Positions 23,686 through 32,727 of a stretch of DNA of 64,000 bases are shown here, piece after piece. Position numbers and translations under genes: made by a program. Below the pieces are notes generated by a model. That model did not search any database, had not been told where the DNA came from, and saw only the letters and a program-made list of their open reading frames with translations. Source of the stretch: DASTFP01 sp963744345 (GTDB lineage Bacteria; Verrucomicrobiota; Verrucomicrobiia; Chthoniobacterales; Terrimicrobiaceae). The stretch lies in contig CAVUTD010000004.1 in assembly GCA_963744345.1 (NCBI GenBank), positions 218,386 to 282,385 of the forward strand, read 5' to 3'. The number at the start of each line of letters is the position of its first letter. The first letter of the stretch is position 1.

Positions 23686-25497
23686 CTACTGGCTGTCCTT
23701 GAGCTGCGCACCACTTGCGGCACGATCCTGCCCCCTTGGGATATTGTCCGGCCTTTCTGTGTCATCCATGAACCCGGAGAGAGCCTCGAGCCAAATCCCT
23801 ACAGCAACTGCTCCGGGGTCGGCATGGCCGAGAACGCGCTCACCGAGGTAGCTTGAGCGCCCGCGCCGGGGAGCCATCTGCCTTGTTGCTTGAGCGCCCT
23901 CTTTTGCCGCACTGACAGCTTTTGCCCAAGCCCCGCTGCCCGTTTCGCCAGCCTTCACAGATGCGGCGAAAGTTTCGGCTGCGGGCAAAATGGCGTCCAT
24001 CATTGTTCGATCGCCTTTACCGGCGCCGCCCAGATCGCTCATGCCCTGGCAGCCGGCAAGAAACGCTCGAGCCCACTGTGCGGCCGGCGCTTCGTCCTTG
24101 GCTCGATTCTCCAACTCCTTGGCTGCACGCAGAAAAAGCACGGCGTAGAGCGGCCCCGAACTTCCACCCAATGCCTCGCGCAAAGTTTGGCTTATGCCTC
24201 GCAAAGTGGATGCCGGATTATCCAAGTCATAGCTGGGAAGGTCGCGCTCCAACGCCTGCGCACCCCGTGCCAGGCTGATTCCCAAATCTCCATCCCCCAC
24301 AACTCGGTCCAGCTCTGTCAGGTGCGATTCCGCGCCAAGAAGCGCCTGAACGGCGCGGCGAATTGCTGACGAAAGCAGCCGGCCCGTCTCGGTGGAAACA
24401 CCAGTAGGCGCTGCGGCTGTTGCGGCCGCGGGTTCGGCTGGCCGCACAGTAAACCGCACCTTATCCAGACTAACCGGATGATCTGGCACAGGAACTCGAG
24501 GCCATGCGGGAGCGAGGACTTCTCGGTCAAGTTGCTTCAGGCGCCGCTCGTTCAAGCGCATGATCGAAATGGAACATCCCCCCATTTCAAGCGCAGTCAG
24601 AAAGGTCCCGACGTATGCGCGTTGCACTACGATGTCGCGATGCGCCAGAACCTGAAGAGCGCTCCGCGCCGCGATGTGAAGCTCCATCGTCGTTGTCCCA
24701 CCAAGGTTATTTACGAGCAGCGCTATCTTGTCGCCGGCCTTCAATCCCCGGTCCTCGACGATCTTGGTCACAAGTTGATCGGCGAGGTTGTCAACGTGGT
24801 CGATGGGCGCGCGCTGTATCCCCTCCTCTCCATGAATGCCCAGGCCAAGTTCGATTTCATTCTCGCCAAGAGTGAAGCTTGGCTGTCCCGCGGCCGGCAC
24901 GGTACATGGCGATAGTGCAACCCCCATGGTCCCAAGCGACTCCGTAGCGGCTCTGATATCCTCGACTACAACCGAAAGCGGTTCACCTTCAGCTGCAGAA
25001 GCTCCCGCAATCTTGTGTACGAACACCGTCCCGGCAATGCCGCGGCGGCCTGGTCCTCCTGAGCCGGACCCTGTCACAGCAACGTCGTCTCCGACCAATA
25101 CCATCTCGACCGCTAATCCTTCGGCGCGCGCAATTTCAGCAGCAAGACCAAAGTTCAGCCGGTCCCCGGTATAGTTTTTTACGATGAGGACAGCTCCGGC
25201 CCGCCCAGTAACAGCGCGAATTCCTTCGAGTATTACGTCCACGCTCGGTGAGGTGAAGACATCGCCGGCCACAGCCGCGCTTAGCATTCCCGCTCCGACA
25301 TAACCCGCATGAGCGGGCTCGTGTCCACTGCCTCCGCCGGAAATCAACGCCACTTCCCTATCCCTAAGCTCAGCGGTAAAATCGGAGCGGACGACGACGC
25401 GTCGGTTTGGCAACAGCTGGAGTCCGGGCGAAACGGAAACAAACCCTTCGAGGAACTCGTGGAGGACGGCACTTGGTTCATTAATAAGTTTTTTCAT
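23686..25497 (-). CDS. ATP-dependent dihydroxyacetone kinase (DhaK-DhaL fusion)
   Basis: A 603-residue single-chain kinase for dihydroxyacetone or a similar short ketose such as erythrulose. DhaK domain (about 1-335): ISGGGSGHEPAHAGYVGAGM, AVLIVKNYTGDRLNFGLAAE and the substrate-binding His in LGLGIHGEEG. DhaL domain (about 385-575): Mg-ADP-binding aspartates in VVGDGDLGISLARG, GGSSGPLYAVLF, GKGDRTMMDA and RRGRSSYLGERVLGHADPGA. The last 30 residues are a weakly conserved tail. It lies upstream of two DeoR-type genes on the same strand and within the polyol island, where it would phosphorylate a C3-C4 ketose. Confidence 0.93.
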   Translation of the reverse strand: MKKLINEPSAVLHEFLEGFVSVSPGLQLLPNRRVVVRSDFTAELRDREVALISGGGSGHEPAHAGYVGAGMLSAAVAGDVFTSPSVDVILEGIRAVTGRAGAVLIVKNYTGDRLNFGLAAEIARAEGLAVEMVLVGDDVAVTGSGSGGPGRRGIAGTVFVHKIAGASAAEGEPLSVVVEDIRAATESLGTMGVALSPCTVPAAGQPSFTLGENEIELGLGIHGEEGIQRAPIDHVDNLADQLVTKIVEDRGLKAGDKIALLVNNLGGTTTMELHIAARSALQVLAHRDIVVQRAYVGTFLTALEMGGCSISIMRLNERRLKQLDREVLAPAWPRVPVPDHPVSLDKVRFTVRPAEPAAATAAAPTGVSTETGRLLSSAIRRAVQALLGAESHLTELDRVVGDGDLGISLARGAQALERDLPSYDLDNPASTLRGISQTLREALGGSSGPLYAVLFLRAAKELENRAKDEAPAAQWARAFLAGCQGMSDLGGAGKGDRTMMDAILPAAETFAASVKAGETGSGAWAKAVSAAKEGAQATRQMAPRRGRSSYLGERVLGHADPGAVAVGIWLEALSGFMDDTERPDNIPRGQDRAASGAQLKDSQ

Positions 25498-25839
25498 CGG
25501 TAGCCTCTGGTGAGTTCTTCATGACTAAAATTTCCTCTCCAACTGGGGTATATCTGGCCGCCGTCAGTGAGTGGCGCTGCTTCTGCGTTCGAGGTTGGAA
25601 GGAATGTTAGGTTTCGAGGGTGTTAGATCCAGACAGTTTTTGCGAAATGTTCGATTTGTCCAGGATAATGGAGAAGCGAGACTCGTTTCAAGAACAAAAT
25701 GTCACAAATCGAACAACAGTCTAGGAAAATCGGCGATCGGACTTCTGAATTGTTTGATTGTTTGCGCAATTTCCAGATAGAAAGCTCGGAACGGAAGATA
25801 GGGGTGGCGGGCTTGGAACTCCGAAGTGCAATCGAGTCG
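25498..25839. promoter_or_regulatory. Gap upstream of dhaKL with inverted-repeat operator candidates
   Basis: No gene. TGTTCGATTTGT (25649-25660) and its exact reverse complement ACAAATCGAACA (25704-25715) lie 43 bp apart. The same TTCGA(T/A)/TCGAACA words recur in front of the aldolase gene and between the DeoR genes. The stretch 25670-25860 is similar to 26575-26770, showing that the region was duplicated together with the DeoR gene. Confidence 0.5.
25649..25715. promoter_or_regulatory. 12-bp exact inverted repeat, candidate DeoR operator pair
   Basis: TGTTCGATTTGT at 25649-25660 pairs with ACAAATCGAACA at 25704-25715. Further TCGAACA-type words: 26530-26547 (TGTTCGAATGTTCGAATG), 26585-26596 (AATCGAACAAAT), 28724-28733 (AATCGAACAT) and 28800-28808. 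DeoR-family regulators often bind such spaced repeats; assignment to the DeoR protein encoded next door is inference. Confidence 0.45.
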
Positions 25840-26545
25840 TTAGCCACCCGAGAGGAATTGATCCGCGAAGATTAAATCACACTTTAAGCCGGAAAAATGA
25901 GGGCGGATCTCAGCCTCCCGATTCCGGTCAACTATCCAGCCTGTGACAGCGTCGAACGGGCCAATCGGGGCGAGGTTAACTGACCGCCATTTGGAACTGT
26001 CGGCAATCACATAGACCTTGGCTGAATTTCTCATCACGGCCCGTTTGACCTTGGATTGCGCGAGGTTGTTGTTTGTCCAGCCAGCCTCGGGATCCGCTCC
26101 GCTCACGCCCATGAAGAAGACATCGTAGTGGAGCCCTTGAAGCTGTTCCAAGGCCTGCGCGCCGGCGGTCGCGAGCGTGATTTGGTCGATGTAGCCCCCG
26201 ATCTGGTGAACGCTTCGGATCGCCCTGGCCTCTGAGAGGTAACTTGCAATGTTGGACGCATGTGTCACGACCCGCAAGGTGTCTCGCTGGGACGCCGGTA
26301 GTTCGGGAATCACACGCGCCAATTCCATGGAAGTTCTTCCGGCATCCAGGTAAACCGTGCCCTGCAGAGGGAAAAGCTGGAGAGCTCTTCTCGCCACAAG
26401 TTTCCTATTTCGCAGAATCATCCTCGGACCGACGCTTCTTCCCTGGAGCAGTCAGCGAAACAGCTCCACTGTGAGACACCCGCACCAGTCCGAGTCGTAC
26501 AAGCTGAGGCAAGACAGATTCACAGACAATGTTCGAATGTTCGAA
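25840..26545 (-). pseudogene. Decayed DeoR-family regulator, tandem twin of the intact one
   Basis: From 25840 to 26421 the sugar-phosphate-sensing domain is open (KLVARRALQLFP, TVYLDAGRTSMELARVIPEL, VFFMGVSGADPEAGWTNNNL) and very similar to the gene at 26745-27563. Further upstream the homology continues in another frame (LVRLGLVRVSHSGAVSLTAP then stop), so there is a frameshift near 26415. The helix-turn-helix region cannot be found. The 193-residue fragment has no DNA-binding domain and could at best titrate ligand or partner. Confidence 0.75.
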
Positions 26546-26744
26546 TGTAAGCGAGAACCGCAAGCCGTTTCAAGAAAAAAGTAGAATCGAACAAATTAAG
26601 CGATACTGCCAACCGGACTTCTTAATTGTTTGATGGTCTGCGCAACTTTCGGTCGTAAGCTTCGGACTGGAGAACAACCATGGCCGGACTTGGACTCCGA
26701 AAATGCATACCAAGCGCCAGGTAAAGGCGTCCGACAAGAATCGT

Positions 26745-27563
26745 CTAGTCCGCAAAGATTAGATCACACTTTAAACGGGAGAAAAACGGGCGGATCTCGG
26801 CCTCTCGATTGCGGTCAACTATCCAGCCTGCGACAGCGTCGAACGGGCTAATCGGGGCGAAGTTAACTAACCGCCATTTCGAACTGTCGGCAATCACGTA
26901 GATCTTGGCTGCATGTCTCATGACGACCTGTTTAACCTTCGATTCCGCGAGGTTGTTGTTTGTCCAGCCGGCCTCGGGATCCGCTCCGCTCACTCCCATG
27001 AAGAAGACATTGTAGTGAAGCCCCTGAAGTTGTTCCAAGGCCTGCGGGCCAACGGCCGCGAGCGTGACTTGGTCGATGTCATCCCCGATCTGGTGAACGC
27101 TTCGGACCGCCCTAACCTCTGAGAGGTAAGTTGCAACATTGGACGCATGTGTCACGATCCGCAAGGTGTCTCGCTGGGCCGCCGGTAGCTCGGGAATCAC
27201 ACGTGCTAATTCCATGGAAGTTCTTCCGGCATCCAGATAAACCGTGCCGTGCGAGGGAAAAAGCTGGAGAGCCTTTCTCGCCACAAGTTTCATATTCGAA
27301 GAATCACCGACGGGGCGAGCCTTCTCCTCTGGAGCGGTCAGGAAAACAGCCCCACCGTGGACACGCCGCGCCAGCCCGAGTTGTACGAGCTCATCCAAGT
27401 CGCGGCGGATCGTCATCTCAGAGACGGAGAATGCCTTGGCAAGCTCGCTTGTCTTCACAGACCCCTCTGCTTTGAAAGACTCCAGGATGGAATGCGCACG
27501 TTCCGACACGTTGGCACCGCCCACGGACGAGGGAGAAGAATTTGCCTCCTGATTGTCTTTCAT
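26745..27563 (-). CDS. DeoR-family transcriptional regulator
   Basis: A 272-residue repressor of sugar or polyol catabolism. N-terminal helix-turn-helix (ERAHSILESFKAEGSVKTSE, LAKAFSVSEMTIRRDLDELV, LARRVHGGA) followed by the DeoR C-terminal sugar-phosphate domain (TVYLDAGRTSMELARVIPEL, FFMGVSGADPEAGWTNNNLA, KIYVIADSSKW). The Met at 27563 is chosen over a GTG at 27617 because the extra residues are not homologous. It is transcribed toward the decayed twin and dhaKL, so it probably controls dhaKL and the divergent dehydrogenase/aldolase genes (inference). Confidence 0.88.
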   Translation of the reverse strand: MKDNQEANSSPSSVGGANVSERAHSILESFKAEGSVKTSELAKAFSVSEMTIRRDLDELVQLGLARRVHGGAVFLTAPEEKARPVGDSSNMKLVARKALQLFPSHGTVYLDAGRTSMELARVIPELPAAQRDTLRIVTHASNVATYLSEVRAVRSVHQIGDDIDQVTLAAVGPQALEQLQGLHYNVFFMGVSGADPEAGWTNNNLAESKVKQVVMRHAAKIYVIADSSKWRLVNFAPISPFDAVAGWIVDRNREAEIRPFFSRLKCDLIFAD

Positions 27564-27639
27564 TCGATCTGCCGACCGCGGCCAGACTACTATTCCCGCC
27601 CCTGTGCGCAAGGCCACTCTTTTGAAGTGAAAGGTCTCC

Positions 27640-28650
27640 CTATCGCGAGTCGGGCGTATCGAAAACCAATTGCACCTTGAGTGTATCAGGACTTCCGACT
27701 CGGGACAGATATTCCGGCATTTCTTCCAAGCTCACCTGGTGAGATACAATTTCGTCCACCGAAATGGCTCCCTTCCTCAGCAAGTCGAGAGCTTCTTCGA
27801 TCTCGCCGCACAGCGAACACGAACCGAGGATCGCCAACTCCCTGTCATAAATCTCGAAAGGCGAGAAGGGGACTCGAGCCTGAGGCGGACAAACTCCGAA
27901 CAAGAGGACTGTTCCTCGATCCTTTACCAGATCGGGTAACATTTGGATCACGCCAGGAATGCCTGTAGCGTCGATGGCAACATTGAACTCCCGGCGATGA
28001 GTATCTGGGCCGATCTCATCAGCTTGAAAACACGCCTGAGCACCCAGTCGACGCGCTGTTTCAAGACGGCCGCTGTGTCGGTCAACACACGCCACTTCAG
28101 TAACGCCTCTGGCTTTCAAAACCTGAAGCATCAACATCCCGATCGGTCCCGTGCCGAAAATAATCGTGCTTTGCTGGGGCGAGAGGCTCAGGCGATTGAG
28201 ACCGTGCAAAACGCACGCCAAAGGTTCCGCTAGCGCAGCAGCTCGCATCGATAGACCCTCAGCTGAATGGACCGTCCCAGCATCCACCGCCACGTATTCA
28301 GAAAAGCCGCCATCGAGGGTGGAACCATACGTTTTGAGATTTAAACACTTGTTGAACAACCCTGCCGCACAGGCGGCACATTGATGACAGGGAACGTTTG
28401 GATCAACCACTACTGGGCGACCGATAAGGCGCGGATCTGCTTCTTTTCCCACCTGCTCTACGATGCCGGCGAACTCGTGTCCCGGAATGACAGGAAAGTT
28501 GGCTCCGTAATTTCCTTTGAGGATTTCGATATCAGTGTGACAAATTCCTGAAGCCCCGACCCTGACGAGCACTTCTCGCCCTGAGATGGAAGGTTTTTCA
28601 AGACTGACAATTTCGGTCTGATTTACACGAGGGAATTGCAACGCTTTCAT
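27640..28650 (-). CDS. Zinc-dependent medium-chain alcohol/polyol dehydrogenase
   Basis: A 336-residue MDR enzyme of the sorbitol/threonine dehydrogenase type. Catalytic zinc ligands are visible in SGICHTDIEILKGN and PGHEFAG; the structural zinc site is CHQCAACAAGLFNKC. The Rossmann motif is IIFGTGPIGMLMLQ. Likely oxidises a sugar alcohol to a ketose with NAD. The stop lies 76 bp before the DeoR gene, so they form one minus-strand unit. It is divergent from the aldolase gene, and the shared 175-bp gap contains the putative DeoR boxes. Substrate unknown. Confidence 0.9.
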   Translation of the reverse strand: MKALQFPRVNQTEIVSLEKPSISGREVLVRVGASGICHTDIEILKGNYGANFPVIPGHEFAGIVEQVGKEADPRLIGRPVVVDPNVPCHQCAACAAGLFNKCLNLKTYGSTLDGGFSEYVAVDAGTVHSAEGLSMRAAALAEPLACVLHGLNRLSLSPQQSTIIFGTGPIGMLMLQVLKARGVTEVACVDRHSGRLETARRLGAQACFQADEIGPDTHRREFNVAIDATGIPGVIQMLPDLVKDRGTVLLFGVCPPQARVPFSPFEIYDRELAILGSCSLCGEIEEALDLLRKGAISVDEIVSHQVSLEEMPEYLSRVGSPDTLKVQLVFDTPDSR

Positions 28651-28824
28651 TTTTTGGGCCTTCTAGATTAATGGCTTTGGGAATGTAGGGCCGCCGCCGG
28701 CTCCTATCCAGAAAAATCACATCAATCGAACATTTTTTCGCACATTTTGTGGTTTATTGTACGTTTTTCCTTGCCAAAACGCAAATTGTTCTCAACTGTT
28801 TGTTCGGTTAATCCCTAAATACAC
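28651..28824. promoter_or_regulatory. Divergent promoter region between dehydrogenase and aldolase
   Basis: AT-rich 174-bp gap with AATCGAACATTTTTTCGCAC (28724-28743) and CTGTTTGTTCGGTTAA near 28797-28812. These TCGAACA/TGTTCG words match those near dhaKL and the DeoR genes. It probably holds both promoters and the shared operators. Confidence 0.5.
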
Positions 28825-29697
28825 ATGTTAGTTAATTCTCCCAAAATATTCTACAGGCACGCGTTTGAAAACAAGTACGCCTTTCCTGCTTTTAATGTCT
28901 GGAATCTTGAGATCGCAAAAGCTGTTGCCAAGGCAGCCGATCTTGAAAACGCGCCTATATTAATGCAGACTTTTTACGGCGATCTCGACTACGGCGGCAT
29001 TGAAGAACTTGCCAGTATGAGCCGCCTCGTCATCAAACGGGCGAAAGTGCCAATTGTTCTTCACCTCGACCATCCAACCGGTTTGCCGATGGTTCTTCAG
29101 TGTCTCAAAAATGACTATCGCTCGGTCATGTTTGATGGGGGAAGCCTTGCTCTCGAGGACAACGTGCGAGAGACGGGAAAAGCCGCCGAAGTAGCGCATG
29201 CCCTTGACGCGGTCATCGAGGGCGAAATTGGTCAGTTTGGAGGAGAACACCAGGCTGGAACAGTCCAGGAATGTACTCCCGACGACGCTGAACGCATGTT
29301 CAAGGAGAGCGGAATAGACATGCTTGCTATTTCCGTCGGCTCGGTACACGGACAGCCCAGCAGACTCAAGCTGCCACTCTTGAAGGAAATTGCGGCTCGC
29401 ACCGGAGGACAGTTGGTTCTTCATGGCGGAAGTGGCATCGATCCTGAGGACCTTACAACTTCGTTGGACCTGGGAGTCGTGAAGGTAAACATAGGGGCAG
29501 CTATATTCGAGGCGTGGATATCCGGCTTGGAAGAAGGAGTGGCTCAAAAATCATCGGATCCGCATGAACCACGGCATTACGGCATTTCGAAGCACGCGAT
29601 GGACAAGGTGACAGAAGCCGCTCGCGGACGGATAAGATTACTCCGTGCCTCAAACCGTGCGGATAGCATGAAGAAAGCTCTTCAAGGCGAAGATTGA
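28825..29697 (+). CDS. Class II ketose-bisphosphate-type aldolase
   Basis: A 290-residue zinc aldolase of the fructose/tagatose-bisphosphate family. Zinc ligands in VLHLDHPTG (HxDH), EGEIGQFGG and SVGSVHGQPS, and LVLHGGSGI. Active-site VKVNIGAAI replaces the usual VKVNIDTD, so the residue after NI is Gly rather than Asp; this may shift substrate preference from bisphosphates to a ketose-1-phosphate. Predicted to cleave the phosphorylated ketose made by the island's kinases to dihydroxyacetone phosphate and an aldehyde. Starts the plus-strand unit with the binding protein and FGGY kinase (82 bp gap). Confidence 0.9.
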   Translation: MLVNSPKIFYRHAFENKYAFPAFNVWNLEIAKAVAKAADLENAPILMQTFYGDLDYGGIEELASMSRLVIKRAKVPIVLHLDHPTGLPMVLQCLKNDYRSVMFDGGSLALEDNVRETGKAAEVAHALDAVIEGEIGQFGGEHQAGTVQECTPDDAERMFKESGIDMLAISVGSVHGQPSRLKLPLLKEIAARTGGQLVLHGGSGIDPEDLTTSLDLGVVKVNIGAAIFEAWISGLEEGVAQKSSDPHEPRHYGISKHAMDKVTEAARGRIRLLRASNRADSMKKALQGED

Positions 29698-29779
29698 ACC
29701 ATCGAACTTCGTAGCAAACATGCACAGTAGTAGGGTTTCTTCACGCTCATTTCTTTACCCGCTGCAAAATCATTCATGT

Positions 29780-30730
29780 ATGAAAATGACTGCTTCACTT
29801 AAAGGCTCTCTTTGTCTCCTCTTCGCAACCCTTCTTGCGTCGCCGTTGCTTGGCGCTGAGAAGCAACTCAAGGCGGTCGGTCTGCCGGTCGCCGACCTCA
29901 GTAACCCCTTTTTCGTGCAGATCGTCCGTGGCGTCGAGGACCAAGCGAAGCAATATAACCCAGAGGTCAAAATCACATCGCTCTCGAGTGGGGCCTATGA
30001 TGTGAACAATCAGACAAACCAGATCGACAATCTTATTTCCGCCGGGGTCGATATGATTATTCTTGGCGCCGCCGACAGTAAGGGTATCGCTCCGGCCGTC
30101 AAGAGGGCTAAAGAAGCGGGTATCGTGGTGATAGCTGTTGACGTCGCCGCTGAAGGCGGCGTGGACGCGACGGTGATGTCGGACAACAAGCAAGCCGGGC
30201 AGCAAGCGGGCCAATACATCGTCGATAAGCTAAAGGGGAAAGGGCAGATGGTCATCGTGAATGGTCCTCCGATCAGCTCGGTGCAAGACCGTGTGGCGGG
30301 TGCGCTCGAGGTGCTTAAGAAACACCCGGATATCAAGATCTTGTCTCAAGACCAAAATGCTGGTGGCAGTCGCGATGGCGGATTGCGAGTGATGACCGAT
30401 CTTCTGACCGCGTCCCCGAAACTTGACGCCGTTTTCGCGATCAATGATCCGACGGGTATTGGCTGCGACCTCGCCGCCAAGCAGGCGCAACGAAAGGAGT
30501 TCTTCATCGTGGGAGTTGACGGTTCGCCCGACGGCGCCACTACGCTCAAAAGCAAGGGGAGCCTGTTTGAAGCCACTCCGGCTCAAGATCCGTACACCAT
30601 GGCGAAAAAAGCCGTCGAAGTTGGTTACGGGGTCATGAACGGCAAGAAGCCCGAACAGGAAACGATATTGATCCCGGTCAAACTGATCACCCGCGAGAAC
30701 GTGAACGAGTATCAAGGCTGGACGAAGTAG
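29780..30730 (+). CDS. Periplasmic sugar-binding protein (RbsB-like), third type
   Basis: A 316-residue type I binding protein, only distantly related to copies 1 and 2. Signal peptide MKMTASLKGSLCLLFATLLA with cleavage after LGA. Core motifs are GLPVADLSNPFFVQIVRGVE, NLISAGVDMIILGAADS, AVDVAAEGGVDATVMSDN and AINDPTGIGCDLAAKQ. The start at 29780 gives the clean signal; an upstream start at 29720 does not. It lies between the aldolase and the FGGY kinase without its own ATPase or permease. A decayed relative is at 21788-22010. Confidence 0.92.
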   Translation: MKMTASLKGSLCLLFATLLASPLLGAEKQLKAVGLPVADLSNPFFVQIVRGVEDQAKQYNPEVKITSLSSGAYDVNNQTNQIDNLISAGVDMIILGAADSKGIAPAVKRAKEAGIVVIAVDVAAEGGVDATVMSDNKQAGQQAGQYIVDKLKGKGQMVIVNGPPISSVQDRVAGALEVLKKHPDIKILSQDQNAGGSRDGGLRVMTDLLTASPKLDAVFAINDPTGIGCDLAAKQAQRKEFFIVGVDGSPDGATTLKSKGSLFEATPAQDPYTMAKKAVEVGYGVMNGKKPEQETILIPVKLITRENVNEYQGWTK

Positions 30731-30873
30731 CCAGAGCCCACCGGCGAGGTCACCCTGATCCTTGGGCGTTCGTGTGGGAGTTTAACTGAAAGCTTTGAAG
30801 GTGCTGATGGAGGAATTTGCATGACTTCGCTTCACGCGTTGCTGGTAGCCTGTTGGAGAGGCAACTCTTCCCG

Positions 30874-32295
30874 ATGAGCGCACTCACCTGCGGTGTCGAT
30901 ATCGGGTCCACTAATGTCAAGGTGATATTAGTGAACGAGCGCGCCCGCGCGGTCTGGACTAAATCCGTTCCGACACCGCGCGTTCCCGACGACAGCGGCG
31001 TAGCGACCGATGTGCTTCGGCTGGTCGCGATGATTGAGGAAATGATCATCGAAGGTTGGCATACGCATGGCCAATCTCTGCCACTTCAAGCGATCGCTGT
31101 CGTAGGAGTAGGTGAAGACGGAGTAGGTGTCCGCGCCGACCTTACACCAATTGGCCTTTCACTTCCATGGTTCGACGAGCGGGCCGCGATGCAGGCGAGC
31201 GTTCTACAACGGACTTCCCGTTACGCCGCGCAGGCGGGGCTAGCAATCGATTCTTCCCGAACGGCCGCTAAGTGGCTATGGCTCAGACAGAACCGACCAA
31301 CCGACCTTGTATCCGCTGCATTCTGGATAGCTCTGACCGATTACCCGGCAGTGGCCTGGACGGGTCGCCCCTTCATGAGCGAAACCCTCGCTGCTCGGAC
31401 TGGCTGCTACGATGTGTATGCACGCTGTTGGATCGAGCCCCTGTTGACAGCCGCGGGCGCCCCGGCTCTGCCACCCGTGGTACCTGCTGGCACTGTCCTG
31501 GGCAGTGTTCGGAACGGGCCGCTGCTCGAGAGCGGAGCCGCGTCTACAGCGACGGTAGTCGTAGCCGGCGGACATGATCATCCGATGGCCGCCGCCACAA
31601 TCCGGCGATTACATCCCGACGCCTTGGTGGACTCGATGGGAACGGCCAACCTGATTTACGGCGAGACGACACATGTGGGCGAACCGAAGCTCGATCCTTA
31701 CGTGGCCTTTTCGGTGCCGGCGATGGGCAACCCTGGCCTGTCCTGTCTCGGCGTCTTTGAATTGGCGGCGGCGATCCAACCACTTCGCGGGACCACCAAT
31801 GTTCTTGGGCGGTTGCTTGCGTTGGAGCGTATTCCGGGTCTCCCTCTCGATCGTCCTATACCAATCCCCGGTTCTGACGAATTGCTCGTGCGGTCTGGCC
31901 ACGAACCGACCGAAGCTGATGTGCGAGCCGCCTTAGAGGCTGCGACCTTCTACGCGCGGAGGCTGTTTGATGAGATATTGGCGGCCGGTGCCAAGCCTGC
32001 CCCGATTTTCGCAGCTGGTGGCTGGGCACGTTCGCACGCCTTCATAGAATTACGCGCGAGCATCTTTGGGCAACCGGTGAAAGTGGTCGATGAGCCTGAA
32101 CTTACGGCCATCGGCGCAGCTCTTATCGCGGCGCAAGGTGCCACAGGCGTCGCACTGCCGTTTGGAGAGGGACTGAACCTGCAAGAGATCGAGCCGGTGG
32201 CGGCCTGGGTCGAACCTTATGCCGCACTTTATCAAGACTACCGCGCGCGGCTTGATGCAGCCACGGCACAGAAGTCGATTACCGAATCGGCTTAA
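30874..32295 (+). CDS. FGGY-family carbohydrate kinase
   Basis: A 473-residue kinase of the xylulose/ribulose/glycerol kinase family. The N-terminal phosphate loop CGVDIGSTNVKVILV is followed by the family sugar-binding region (GLSLPWFDERA), a DYPAVAWTGRPFMSE block, and the C-terminal ATP-binding motif (PIFAAGGWARSHAFIELRAS, VDEPELTAIGAALIAA). The ATG at 30874 fits the family N-terminus; a TTG at 30817 would add 19 residues. Predicted to phosphorylate a ketose for the aldolase two genes upstream. Substrate cannot be read from sequence. Confidence 0.92.
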   Translation: MSALTCGVDIGSTNVKVILVNERARAVWTKSVPTPRVPDDSGVATDVLRLVAMIEEMIIEGWHTHGQSLPLQAIAVVGVGEDGVGVRADLTPIGLSLPWFDERAAMQASVLQRTSRYAAQAGLAIDSSRTAAKWLWLRQNRPTDLVSAAFWIALTDYPAVAWTGRPFMSETLAARTGCYDVYARCWIEPLLTAAGAPALPPVVPAGTVLGSVRNGPLLESGAASTATVVVAGGHDHPMAAATIRRLHPDALVDSMGTANLIYGETTHVGEPKLDPYVAFSVPAMGNPGLSCLGVFELAAAIQPLRGTTNVLGRLLALERIPGLPLDRPIPIPGSDELLVRSGHEPTEADVRAALEAATFYARRLFDEILAAGAKPAPIFAAGGWARSHAFIELRASIFGQPVKVVDEPELTAIGAALIAAQGATGVALPFGEGLNLQEIEPVAAWVEPYAALYQDYRARLDAATAQKSITESA

Positions 32296-32577
32296 GCTCC
32301 GCAAGGCGTATAGGAGGTACAAGCGGTGCGCGCTATCCTGCGGCGGCCTCATTGCTGACAACGCGATCTCTTACCTCTCATGAATACGAGCGATCGATTG
32401 CATGAAACGCGAGGTGGATGGACTTAGAGTGACAGTTCAAACGCACCATCCTACATCGAATTTTTTATTATAGGAACGTTGGTCAAGCGATACGGCAAGG
32501 TTTCCAATCCGATCGACAGCCCTCGGCTTGCCGCCTTGAGGAAGACGATTTAATGAGGTGTGCCTGAGGGCAGCCCT
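32296..32577. other. Gap after the FGGY kinase
   Basis: No recognisable gene in about 280 bp; some AT-rich sequence near 32458-32470. It ends at the nuoF-like remnant. Confidence 0.4.
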
Positions 32578-32725
32578 TCAGAAAAGAGGTATCCGAGACG
32601 CGGAACCAAGACTCTTAATCTCTTGCGGCCTCTTTGGCGGGTGATCCCAAGGCATCGAACTCCTCGGGAACTTCGCAATGAAACTCTGCGTCGGCCACGA
32701 GCAAGCCTCACCGAATGGAATGCTG
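32578..32725 (-). pseudogene. Second, diverged copy of the 3' end of nuoF
   Basis: On the minus strand the sequence reads FGEACSWPTQSFIAKFP, then after a one-base shift EEFDALGSPAKEAARD and stop (TAA at 32615-32617). The intact nuoEF gene ends FGEACSWPTQSFLAKFPKEF through GKEAARE. Similarity, about three quarters of bases by eye, continues some 35 bp past the stop in both copies (ATATCCGGGAAGCGGAACC versus GTATCCGAGACGCGGAACC). Only the last 40 or so codons are present. The two copies are direct repeats flanking the dehydrogenase-transporter cassette. Confidence 0.8.
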
Positions 32726-32727
32726 TC

